64,000 nt of DNA from Cyathus striatus. Lineage: Eukaryota > Basidiomycota > Agaricomycetes > Agaricales > Nidulariaceae. The position numbers and the translations under genes were made by a program. The DNA lies in assembly GCA_025738555.1 (NCBI GenBank), contig JAOVFP010000002.1, positions 1,612,001-1,676,000 of the forward strand. Direction: 5' to 3'. Shown piece by piece: positions 25,098 to 36,960 of the stretch; the stretch's first letter is position 1, and each line of letters begins with the position of its first letter. Below the pieces are notes generated by a model. That model did not search any database and was not told where the DNA came from. It saw only the letters and a list, made by a program, of their open reading frames with translations.

Positions 25098-26635
25098 GGC
25101 TAGTAGGCCTGTTGCATGACAGATAGGGTGGATGAAGGTACGCGTTAGTTTTGGGTTTTCAGTGGTTTGATTGTGTCGGGAAAACTGACGAGGCTCTTGT
25201 CTAGTCGATTGGTGGGTCTCGACTCTGGGTGCTGTATGCATGAAGTCTTGACTGTGTGTCGGGAGTTGTGGGGGGCTGAGGATGAGATATGTGGTGCTAA
25301 AGCTTTTACTGTTGAGAAAGGGTGGTATCACTGCTAAGAGCAACGTAATCGGTGATACTTATTAGCTTTATTGCAAGCAGCAAGGCGGCACCACCACTTT
25401 GAATTGACCTACCATCCCGTCTAGCAGCCCCTGAAGACGATGCTCCTCATTGACATCCTGTTCACTGATGCGCAATGTTAGGCTTTCCGAGGCAAAAAGG
25501 AACAAAGGGGGTGGAGGTTGGGTACGACGACTATCCCGGCGCAGATGGAGATGGTCTGTGGCGAGGGCGAAGCCAGGATGGAATAAGGTATGTTGACTAT
25601 CGTTCGCTGTGTGATGAAGGCTAACGACTGTGTGTCCGTTTGGTCGTGGCTTATGCAGTTGCTGTAGGGTCTTAGTCATAGTAGTCGATGCCATTGGGGC
25701 TTCAAGCTTGATTTAGGAGCTGCGAACGCTGCTTGGCGTCACCTACCTTATATCCTCATCGTATCATGCTTACAAGATATATGCTCCGATAGCTTCGACA
25801 AGCCCTTTCGTCTTCTCTCAGACGAAAGTCTACCACTTGTCCGCGTCCTGAGTCCTCGAATCGTACTAGGCGCCCATACAGCCTCCGAGTCGATATATAT
25901 TACTTGTGTTGCTCCTTTTGCATTGATGATAGTCTCAATTAGTACCAAAATGTTCGTACTTATTACTAGCACCGTAGCATTCACCTGTCATAGACCCCTA
26001 ATTATATACAGGCTCTGATAGTGGATGAGTGTCAATGTCCCCTCGTGTTCTCTGTCCGTCATTCGGTTTGGAATGTGTAGCGACCCAGTTCTATACATAT
26101 CACGAAATTGTAAAAGTTACTTAGTCGACTAGTCTTCAAGCTTTCTACATAGATTCTGTACCGAAACGTTCAATCGTTGCGAAATGGGTGACGTCGATTC
26201 GGAATGGTTCTTTGCCTCGACGAGTCGAGGCTCTTGATTACATTTAAATGAACGATTTTCTATCTTGCACATATCACTACGGAACAGCATTCACGCACAC
26301 ATCACTATACTTAACATGAAGTCCTTGCAGACTTGTATAGCTTTCGTACCAGTTAATATTGACTAAAATATAGTGAAGGCGCTTTTCGCCGTGAAGGCAG
26401 TGAAATCAGGCTGTGCGCCTGTCAACCAAGATATTTATGGACACGATTTTGCTTATAATAGTCGATGCTGTGAAATATATAGACCACAGAGTCTCATCAA
26501 GTACTATATTCAACAATACGAGCTCTACCCACTTCCTCGCCCACCTTCCTTGCTTTCGTCTTGTCGGATCCTATTACTGCTAAGCGTTTTCTGATTACAT
26601 CTTACTCCGTTTATTTGAAATTGAAATTCACGGAG
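25098..26635. other. Region with weak minus-strand coding potential
   Basis: Minus frames at 25368-25694 (108 residues, with a basic and proline-rich part) and 25748-25984 (VIYIDSEAVWAPSTIRGLRT) could belong to one spliced gene, but I could not place introns that join them convincingly. Nothing else is recognised before the gene at 26636. Confidence 0.25.
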
Positions 26636-29323
26636 ATGTTCGATAGAGCTAAGAGCTTTATGATACAGAACGGTGCATTTGTTGAAAATCTCTGTATGCT
26701 ACTTTCTTCATGTATTTGTATAAAAATATAATACTCACTACATTTATTTTAGATGTAAAAAAAGTGTATCGAAGGTCTGCGCATAGTACCTCGAACAACT
26801 TTTATCAGGGGGGCTCACAGCTTATGTCGAACTGTGACGTAAATGTTGTTTTACTTACTATATATTACCCACATCCTCATCGCCCACAAAGTATCAACAC
26901 ATTCGGAAGGGAGACATTAACATTCTCGAGTGTATAGATGGGCCTATACTGGCGGGAAGTGCCTACAAAGACTTCGTGGTTGAAGTTTCAGGGGAAAATA
27001 AAAGGAAAGTGGCACGAATCTATCATGGAAGGCGCGGGTGTGCGGTGCGTTAATAGAATGCCTTTTAATTTCACATTACGATACTTATATGATATTAAAG
27101 CAACTGAAGAAGGAATTAGAGATGTTGTCCAAAATGTGGTGAGTAAATGTCAGTTAAGTTTCTCAAAACTCGATGATTGACATGTAGCATATAAGGCCAC
27201 ATCCCAGTATTCCACAAATATTTGGTATATATAAATCGAATGATACTACTGGCTTGATATTTCATGATGATGGTATGATGGTACCAATACCACAATTTTA
27301 GTATATGCATGCCCTACATCTAACTGTAATGTGCTAGGAACACGTCAAAGATGTTGGGAATATATGCAGACTCTGAGACCCTTGCAGCGTGCTGCCTTCT
27401 TTATTAGATATGTGAGTGTGCGTTTAAAAGCTCAGAAAATCTCTAAGAAAGTTTACTCTGAATTAGCTCTCGGATTATATTGTAGGTTATGTTCTTCAAT
27501 CGAGGAATTCGTTTCACACAATTTTAGAACACTTTAAAATATTGTGACCTGTTCACCAATTCAATCTCTGATTTTTATAAACCTGAAGCTCTTAATTCTA
27601 CATGTTTATACAACCATCTAACTTATGGCTTCGAAGGAAGTGTTGGTGCAATCGATTTCTACGTTGATCCGTCTGGTAGACTTAATGCTGTATTTTCAGT
27701 AAGTGGTTTTGGTGGATTATCACAGTATCTTTTTCTTATGTAATTCCAGATATATACCCATGATTATCGACAAGATAACTACAGTCATCATCAAGAGATG
27801 GAATACGATGTGATGAATACTCAGAGACCCCTAGGAAATCTACCTAAAAGTGACTTTGAGCTGATTCACAAGATTCTTAGCTATGACGGTATCATCGCCA
27901 AACCACACATTAGCATGGCACAACAGATATCCACATGTCATGGCGTATTCCTTTCAGTGATGAAACGTCAGTATGCTATAAAAACCAGCAAGAAAACTGA
28001 GTGCATTCTTGGGCGTCCTGTTATAGTTTGGTCAGATTCATGGAAAAGTTCTACTCAAATTTGTTATATATCTGGCCGTTTCGGAGGCATTCAGCGGGAC
28101 TTCGACAGCCGCTCATGGTACTGTGACTCAAATTTATTTCACCAGGAGCCATCGCATGCAGATCAATTTACATGGTAAGAACACTATTAATATGTTGATG
28201 ATTCACATAAAATACTGAATCTCTTGCTAGCTTCAAGTTGAAAACTGATGTTATAACCCTAGCAACCCTCAGAAATGAAAATTATCCTGGTTTATCATTC
28301 TGGGCAAATTACCAGATTTCAGACAAAACTTCTCAAAATTGGCTATATGAAGCACCGCAAATACTAAAAACATATGCAATAATCCATGATAATATCACTA
28401 TTAACTACTTGGGCATAGGTAACGAATATTTCAAATACATTGGCATTAATCACTGAACCTATAAGCTATTCTTCCACAGTATCTGGTGTTAGAGTTCAAA
28501 TCGACATCCCCATATTTTTATCCCCCGTCATCCACTATGTGGAAAACAACAAGGACACGGAAATCTGTTTGTTTATCTCTGACCCAGGAATTGACCCAGT
28601 GTGTGGAAGGGTTTTAGAACCACATATTTTTTGGTCATTGGACAAGTCAGGAGCTAAGCCGCTTGCAGAATTTTCTGCCGCCGTAAAAGGACTCTTTAGT
28701 CCAAATGTGACCACCATGAATCCAGTTATATACTACTGGAACAAGTTTTACTATGAAGGTCTCCATGATCTTCACAAAATGTGTGAGACAACGACATCTG
28801 ATGCCTCACGATTTGTTGAACCTCGTACATTTAAACTTAATAAACAAGGTATTCGAGACATTTGTTTCCCCAGAATTAGATTGAATTTTAATAATATTAT
28901 ACAGAGAAACAAAGCAAAGCGTTTTCATACATAGAGGATATAAGCATAAACTACTTTAAAACACAGCATGAGCTAGCAAAACAAGGAGAATCGATACCCA
29001 GTCCTCATTGGGAAAGACGAACTGGTTATATTGCTCGAAGGATTTTAACACATATGTGGGAGGAGGGGAGATATAATCCATTGGTGATATCACCAAACAT
29101 TTCTCTTTTATCCTGGATTGGAATTACAACCCTAGAAGACTGCATCACATTGATGGGGACTGTATTCGAGACGATAGATCTTCAAAAGAAACGAGGAAAG
29201 CAGCATACCGAATACCATCAAACCCAACTTTCGCATAGCGCCAATGAAGAAGACTGGGAAAATATTGCGCATGTGGAAGTAGATGGTTATGACTCGGATA
29301 TGGAAATATTCGAAGAGGTGTAG
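26636..29323 (+). CDS. Pseudokinase-like multi-exon gene, copy B (intact)
   Basis: Eleven exons can be joined with GT...AG introns of about 50-130 bases, giving roughly 684 residues without a stop. The start MFDRAKSFMIQNGAFVENL matches copies A and C. Then come HIRKGDINILECIDGPIL, DFVVEVSGENKRKVARIYHG (R in place of the ATP-contacting lysine), the helix QLKKELEMLSKMW, and PHPSIPQIFGIYKSNDTTGL, a kinase N-lobe-like series. The middle has AIDFYVDPSGRLNAV, where a catalytic loop might be expected but HRD and DFG are absent. The C-terminal half contains ICLFISDPGIDPVCGRVLEP, IFWSLDKSG and ISPNISLLSWIGITTLEDC, ending in an acidic tail. From memory, Agaricomycetes carry large families of such solitary kinase-like proteins, some with N-terminal glycine/asparagine motifs shared with NLR-like proteins. 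Role unknown; a signalling or non-self-recognition role is speculation. Confidence 0.8.
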
Positions 29324-30360
29324 GAGTGGTCTGCTGTATCATTGGCCTTGGAGTAGTACTAATTTTATGTAAATTGGATACATTTCTGGTAGTACTGTCA
29401 CCCCAGGCCTTCCGTTGAAAACTCACAAGCACATTATATCTATTATACAAACAATTCCAGTAACAGAATATTCCGAAAGTCAACAGAAAATATGATCGAA
29501 ATTCCATCTTGGAAGAGCCTGAAGCATGCGGTACTAACACTTCACTTTGCTGCACAAAATAAGTTCCTATGCAAAAATGACTAGTTGATAAATTTAAGGA
29601 GTATACACAACAGTGCATAACAGAGATGTGTTCAAATATAGTAGATGTTACAGTAAGAGAAAGATGGCATGCTCTTTGGCTTAGACGATGCGCAGTGCAT
29701 CGTGGATTGACTTACTACAGTCACATGCCTGCCTCTTAACGTCGATAGGGAAGTTCAATCTTGGCTGTTTTGTCGCGTCGCTACAGATCAATCGCTACAG
29801 CACCACAGTATCCTGCCGAAAAAGTTTAGCGCGCGTCACAAAACAGCTGTAGCTGTATCGTGTATCGCCAAGATTGAACTCTACTGATATCATCGATACG
29901 CCAGTGCCTTCAAACCCACCACAACCTCCTCTGAGTCCCTTCGTGCTGTGGTAAATATGTGCTATGCTTCGCTCTCCAGTTCCAGTTTGTATGGATGTCG
30001 ATGTCATATCAATGAACTACGTTACTATGTGCAGAATCCTCAGGTATCAGCTCTACTGACAAGAATAGTCATTCGCATCACTAGCTCCAGCGTCTCACCC
30101 ACATTGTACGACCTCCATTAGCCGTTAGGCCTTAGGACCTGATCCTTTGAGTACAGTAGGAGCCGATAAACACCGTGGACTTGTTGAAGTAGTAGTTCGA
30201 TACTATGGTTAACACAGTAGTATGTACTGACACGATGCCTCAGATTGTAAGATTGAAGAGGAGCACTTCTACGGAACGAAGCACTCTCTATAACTCCGCG
30301 CATCAACATTACGCCGTGCGTTCCGCACGGAGGCTCTACAGCCTCATGTGGTCTCTGCCA
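29318..30360 (+). repeat. Segment duplicated at 55481-56280 (3' flank of copy B)
   Basis: Starting at the last codons of copy B (GAGGTGTAGGAGTGGTCTG), the sequence is repeated in the same orientation at about 55480, with shared words such as TGTTACAGTAAGAGAAAGAT and GATACTATGGTTAACACAGT. The two copies differ by indels and by scattered CG/TG changes. Frames here (for example 30205-30630) have no motif and are not supported as genes. Confidence 0.75.
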
Positions 30361-30399
30361 GACGTGGTGTCGCCCACTATATATATCCCAATCGTACTT

Positions 30400-33010
30400 C
30401 TACCATTGCACTCCATCACCACCTACAGCCGCACCCCCGTCATCTTGGGTATCAACGCCGTCCACAACCTGAGCACCCCCTCTTCCGCTCCAGGTGCTTA
30501 CTCGGTACCTCCCCTCGCACACGAAGGAATGGGTGGAGCACGGGAGCAGCGTATCTGCCCTGTGCACCGATTTTCTAGTTTTTCGGCAAGTTCTCGGAGA
30601 GATAGAAGGGGGGGTGCGTGCGCGAGTTGAATGGGGCCGGGAGCACATATCTGAAACATGTCCACGCTTTGGAGAAGGAGAATAGGTGGACTAGGATGCT
30701 TCTGCAGCTGCTGGCAGAGGACGAGGAAGAACAAATAGGGTATGCTGGGCTCCATGGGAGGGGTCAGGGAAGTCCCGGTAAGTTTCGTCGATTATCAATG
30801 GTAGATCGTGGGACTGGGCGAGGGCGTGGAGGGTGGTGAGCAGGGTGGGTGTTGCTCACGCCTGCCAAAATCCGTTAGAACGGGCGGGAAAAGCGGGGAG
30901 AAGGACATACAGAGCTGTTTAGAGTGTAGCAAGCACAACGGTTCATGTAAGTAATTAGCTCCTTCCACCTCTAGGCCGACGGAACAATCCATCCAGTTGG
31001 AGAGTAAGGACGCGGGATTATTGTCGCCCTTGAATTGCGTGTCCTCGTCGTGGGGAAGAATGAGGCAGCTTACTTGTAGCTGAAGTACCTGCAACACTGT
31101 CAGCCCGACCAGTAGTACTTGAAGCACGAAACGACATACCAAGGCACAGGAAGAATAACCTCATCGCAAACGTGCGCATTACACATAACACTCGCAACAA
31201 AAGCGAGATTACACCCCGCCGTCAGCGCAACATTGTCCGCAGTCCATACATGTTCCCCCCATACCGCCCTTCATCCCTTCCACTAAAGCAGCGCGAAGTG
31301 CGGGTTCTCGATCCAGACTTACGTATCCGAAACTTGGAGGAGACGAAGAAGCTTTCCCTAAGACGAATTGAAGTGAGGTAGGAGGAGGAATCCAGGGACA
31401 CCTTGCGACATGTTCAGCAGTGGTCTAGTGGGTATGGACCACTAGGTTGTTACTCAGTGAAAAGTAGTTTATATCCTGATATAAAATTAAGCTCAACATT
31501 TAGTGGCAGAAGGCGATGGTAGACTAACAGCGGTGTGATTGTGGATACGTTGTAAGAAGGGCAGGGCAGTAGTTGGGCGGTAGCCTAATTGTTTGACTGG
31601 GGTGTTCAGAACCATTTCAGTCATTTATTCGGTTTTAAAGCTTTCGTCGTTTCGTAAACTATCCCCCGATCCCGAGTACTGAATTCGAGTTATGAGTCCC
31701 ACATAACCTGGGTGGGTGTGAGTGAGGTGAAAGACCGCGAAGACTCAGGAGCACCATCTTGGGAAGCGGATCATGTGAGTCCCGAGTCAAGAGTTGTTTG
31801 TCTAAATCCTGAAATCCAAACACTTCAAATCTATATATTCAATTCACACAGCACTCGAGCGATTTTTCCCCCTCAACCATCTCTCGCTCTATCTCCTACT
31901 AGTACAAGACTCAGTTCGTAGTACTAGACTACTAGTCCTCACTCACAGCTTGATACTTATTCCTCCTGGCTACCTTCCATGCTCTGAGTTTCAAGATACC
32001 TAAGTCGCCAAATCTATCGTGATAGGCTGATGAGACGATAAGCGTCGTTGTCAGCCATGCGCTACTAGGTGGAGTTACTTAGCTTCACTCCTGCGCCCAG
32101 TCATGGCCGAAACGTCTTTCGGTAATCCCGAAAGACTAGTATGGCCGTGGCTGGTTGGTTGTTTTCGCTTGATGCACCTCCTGGTGCACCCAGCCATGGA
32201 GCTTTCGGTTATCCCGAAAGATCTGTCGCTGGCTCCCACCCAGATTCCACACCTCTATGCCTGCATAACACCTACTGACACCTTCTCTTCCTGGCGACGA
32301 CTCCTATTTGAGAATTTCAAGATACCTAATGGTGACCAAATCTACCGTGGTAGGTTGACGAGACGGTGATCGTCGTTGTCAGCCATGCGCTAGTGGAGTC
32401 ATTCTATGGCTTCATCCATGCGCCCAACCTGTGACTGGTTGGTTGTATTATCTTCATCCCTGCGCTTCTCTGCGCCCAGCCATGGATCACTGGGATCCTC
32501 GCTAGGATCTATGGCTGGCTTTCATCTAGGTTCCCCACCCCCCAGGCTTGTGCGAGCTATTAAGGTGTAGGTATTCGACAGCGTTTGAGCCTATCATTGG
32601 ACGGTTATAGAAGAGACTTAGTGATGCAAAGTGTAGTGTTCCGCACTACATTTCGACGCTTGTTCATGTATGTTTTTATGAGTTTTGTTTCGACTTCGTG
32701 TCGGAGACTCGGGCTCTGCAAGAGCAATAATTTTTGGAAACCTCTGCTCATTCATTGGGCTGTGTTGGTTCGTGATTTTGTGTTGTGACTTACGAATGTG
32801 TGCATTCCTCTACTTCTGTCTGACTATACATGATCCACTGACACTTTACGTAGTGATAACTGCATATTGGATATGCCCTTTTTGTATGACTCTTCTTCGT
32901 CGTGTAGCAACATGGTTTGAGTAAGGCACGTTGTTTATGATAGTGTTAATGCTTAATTACTTGTTCTGTTCCGTTCTTTCTCGCGTCCATTGACAAACAC
33001 TTATCCCATT
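30400..33010 (+). repeat. Segmental duplication unit U1
   Basis: Similar in order and orientation to 34890-36960. Shared landmarks include the CTCACACACGA-like start (30490, 34905), the CACCTTG/ATTTCTGATATAAAAT middle (31440, 35700) and a tail with GTGTAGTGTTCCGCACTACATTTCG (about 32628, 36600). A third partial copy of the start is at 33110-33360. Around 32115 and 32195 two short palindromes (CTTTCGGTAATCCCGAAAG and a variant) occur. A plus frame near 32685-32924 is kept in register with 36660-36890 in U2, weak evidence of past coding. Confidence 0.7.
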
Positions 33011-33109
33011 GCCAACCATGAGCTTTACGACTTTACGATTATACACAATTCTATTTCTATCACGTATGTAGGCTCCACAAAGTAGGACGGAAAATCTCCC
33101 CATGCAACT

Positions 33110-33360
33110 CGACCCGCACCCCTCTCCTGTGCCAGGCGCTTACTCCCCACTTCCTCTCGTACACGAGGGAACGGATAGCGGACAAAAGCAAAGCATTCGC
33201 CCAGTTCACGATTTTCACTTCTGCAGCAAGTTCTCTTTAAAAAGGACGTGTTGTGCTCATACACTAGCAGAGTGTCGTTAACAAATACACGGAGAGAAGG
33301 GAGAAATGCAAGCATGAATTCGATCGGGCGCCGAGCGCAGATTTGCAACATGTATCCTTC
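33110..33360 (+). repeat. Partial third copy of the U1/U2 start
   Basis: Matches the first 250 bases of U1 (about 30480) and U2 (about 34900): same order of CAGGCGCTTACTC, ACACGAGGGAA and TTTTCACTTCTG-like words. It lies between U1 and the X repeat, so the array has been shuffled by more than one event. Confidence 0.6.
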
Positions 33361-33584
33361 ACATACTAACTGCCCACTTTAACAGTTCTCCTCAGTCCCT
33401 ACGGCCGTATTCTCAACTTCTCCAGCGTATCCCAAAATATTCTCCTAGAGTATATTCACCAATGCTTACATCGCGAAAAACTACTTTGATAATGCCTTCC
33501 TAGAGATCCAATACAACATCATTACACCCCTCCTCGTCCTCTATACTGCCGACGTTTCTGATGTGCGTGTGGATGAAGAAAGTA

Positions 33585-34690
33585 GGGATCTAAGCAACCT
33601 GAAAATCGCCAACATCACGACGCCCCAATTTTAAGCACAAAAAAGAGAAACATACCTCAGAGAAGAGCAGAAGAACAAATGAAGTATGAAAGTTCAACGA
33701 ATGAACAAAGTTCCAAAAATTGGCTCACATATCTGCAAATGCCATTATCACTAACCAAAGGCTAACAATATCCGCGATACAGCTCCGAGGACCGGTTGTT
33801 AACCAGTTGGACAGTGTATGATCCGGACGACAACATATATCAAGCCCAGAAAAGCAAACCCGGAACATCGTGCAAGCCGCTGTAATCTTCGCATTCAGGT
33901 TCTCCTCCGTCAACACGCTAAGGTCAGGTCCTATGGATCCGATTCCTCCCCAGCATACGCAACGTACCACGTACATGTGTACGCGGCACTACCCCTCGAC
34001 TCAATCGAGACCAGACCATAGGCCCGACCTCGTCATATGCTAGGGTCAGGTTCATAGGACCCGTTTCCTCCTCAGGATACGTAACGCACCACGTACATAT
34101 GTACGCAGCACTACACTATGAACGAAGACCAACCATAGGCTGGATCTGCCAAGTGCACGTCTTATCCCGCTTTGATAAGCCCAGGTAAGGATGTCAACGT
34201 AACTAGCCGTTGCCTCAGGAGTCACTGAAGCTGGTAGCTGGCGACACGAACAATGAACACCGCAGCATTCATCTCGCCCACCTGTCAGAAGAAAAGTAGA
34301 ACTCTGTAGACCCCGATGTCCTCCGGACACACAACGAGTCGAAAGATAGGAAGATAACCTATGCCAGAGAATAATAGTAGGGTAATGATTGACAGAACCA
34401 GAAAACGGCATTAGAGCGCCCTAAGATCGCTGGTTCTGCTTAGGACATATAAATCCAAGTAGCACGTAGAAGTTGAGCTCGTCTGGACTGTGTCGACGGC
34501 TGATGGTTGCAGATGGGTGCTTGCAAGTGAGGACAAGCTAAGCTGTGTCCGGTGTGGGGCAAGCAACTTTCCCACTGTGAGCGTTGGTTGATGAAAGGAA
34601 AAAGTTTGTGCAGGAATCTTATAAATGAATACGTATTATTTGGTTGGATGTCTCAATAAAATATTTGTAAATATCATGGCACTGCATCAC
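33585..34690 (-). repeat. Repeat family X, copy 1
   Basis: About 1.1 kb repeated at 46740-47840 and 48490-49165, with its last 225 bases again at 53041-53275. It contains an internal tandem duplication of about 125 bases (unit with GTACATGTGTACGCGGCACTAC and ACCATAGGC). Minus-strand frames are kept between copies: MYVVRCVCWGGIGSIGPDLS at 33725-33976 recurs at 48739, and YVDILTWAYQSGIRRALGRS at 34052-34411 recurs at 47217. A former or present coding sequence is possible but no family is recognised. Confidence 0.7.
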
Positions 34691-34889
34691 TGCCAGTGCA
34701 AGCCTCAAGGCGCACAAAAGGCGCATGTTGGGCGCATGCTAGCGCCAAGTAGAACATTTATGATTTACCACGAGTTTGTTTAATTGTACTGTAGTCCCCT
34801 GTTACATCTCTATTGGATCTGAAGATTGCGCTAACCTCAAATGTACCTTCACGTGATCGGTTTGCTCTCAGTATGCAACTCGGTTTGAG

Positions 34890-36960
34890 CGAATAACCCC
34901 TCTCTCCTTTGCCAGGCACTTACTCACTACCTCACCTCCGATCGCACACGAGGGAATGTATGGTGCACGAAATAGTATCCACCCTGTGCTCAGATTTTCA
35001 ACTTCTGAAGCAAGTTCTCCTTAGAGAAGACGTGTCGTGCTCATACATCTTCGCAGTCTCGTTGACGAAACATCGCAAAAAGGCGAGTGAGCCGAATAGA
35101 CATCAGAGCGCAAATCAGGTGACAGTGTACGCTTTCGAGAAGGAGAATAGATGGATTAGGAACATTAGAAAGGTTAGGAGAGGTAGGGGAAGGGACGAAC
35201 GGGGTTATTAGCTTTTCAACCCATGAAGTGATGTCGTTTTCGGTGAGTGCGAAGAGTGGGACAGATATTATTCAGACCAGGGTTAGCGTCATCTTTGGAT
35301 TGTGTAAGTCTTCGTCATAGGGAATAAGGGGAAACTTAATCATGGTTGAAGTACCTGTAACAGCATCAGCCCAATGCATGTACATAAAAGCACGCAATGG
35401 CATACCAAGACACAGGACGAATAACCTCATGACCAGCCTGCGCAACGTGCATAGCACCCGCCACTTAAAAGCGAGGACACGCTCCGCCGTACTAAAGCGC
35501 AACTCGATCCACCTCTCTCCCGTTCCTCCTGTACACGCCCTTCGTCTCTTCCACCAAGGTAGCACGAAGTATGGGCTCTCCATCCCACCTTACGTATCTG
35601 AAGCTTTGAGGAGAGAAAAAGCAGTATTCCCCAAGGTGGATTGAAGTGAAGGAGGACGAACTTCGGGGACATGTCCAGCAATGATCAGACTGGTCTAGCG
35701 AATGTGGCCTGTAAGTAGGCTGTGTCCCAGTGTTAAAGTGTAGGTATACTGATATAAAAGTAAGTTCAATGTTTAGTACTTAGTGGTAGATGGTGATGGT
35801 GGGCTTACAGAGGTGTGACTATGGATAAAACGCTACCGAACAGTGGGAGGTGGTAGCCTTGCGTAGCCTAATTGTTTGACTGGGCCGTCCATTCCAGTCG
35901 TTTATTCATTTTTTAAAATTTCGTTGTCTGAAGAGTTCTAGTTATCCCTTGAGTGCTTGAGTTCTGAGTTTGAGTTACAGTGAGTTCCGCGTAACCTGGG
36001 TGGGAGCGAGTGAGAGGGAGGACGAGGTGGGCTGTTATGATCTGATGATCATTTGAGTTCCGAGTTGTTTGTCGAGCTCCTGGAATCCAAACATTGCAAA
36101 ACTATTTATTTCGCGCTCGAACAATTTTCTCCCCTCAACCATCACTCACTCTGCTACGTGCTTGTCTCGTACAGGACTTGGCTCTTCGTCCTCACCCACA
36201 ACCGCGCCTCCGTCCGCATATGCATCATGACCATCAACGTACGCTAGACGAGCTCGACTTCGACGTGCCCATGGAGACGGGACGCGGTATGAAGCTTGCA
36301 CCCACTCTCCATGGCGGCCACTACACTTCTCTGGGTATTCCATGACACTCAAGGGTCACTAAGTCTACCCCGATAGATTGACGACACGACACGCAGTGAT
36401 CATCGTTATTGGTCATGCGCTGGTGGGGTTATTCTAGCTTCCACCCCAGTTCGCCCAGGCATGATTCCTACTGGTTCACCCGAAAGAATTTGTGGCTGGT
36501 TTTTATCGGCACCTCCTGGGCTTTCACGGGCTATTAAGGAGTGCTGGATATTGTTCAGGCTTCTTATTGGGTGTCGATGGAGGTGACTTGGTGATGCGAA
36601 GTGTAGTGTTCTGCACTACGTTTCGACGCTTGTTTGATGTATGTTTTTATGATATTTTACTTCGACTTCGTGTCGGGGACTCTGGCTTTGCTGGAGCGAT
36701 AATTTTTGGAAACTTCCGCTCATTCATTGGGCTGTGTTGGCTCGTGTCTTTGCTTTGTGACTTCGAATTTGTGTGTCTCTCTTTCCGTTCGACTATCCGC
36801 TATTCACTGACACTTTACATAGTGATAACGTTGCATATTGAATGTGCTCTTATGTTTTTACTTTGTTGTGTAGCAGCAGGGTACCATGTAAATGATCGTG
36901 TTAATGCTTAATTATTTGTTCTCCTCTCGTCTGTGTTCTTACTCTTCATCATCAAATGAT
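34890..36960 (+). repeat. Segmental duplication unit U2
   Basis: Second large copy of U1, diverged by indels. The plus frame 36492-36911 (139 residues, hydrophobic, with IIFGNFRSFIGLCWL) corresponds to the U1 frame with IIFGNLCSFIGLCWF. The two paralogues differ in length by a multiple of three in one gap, which could reflect coding constraint but is a single observation. Confidence 0.7.
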
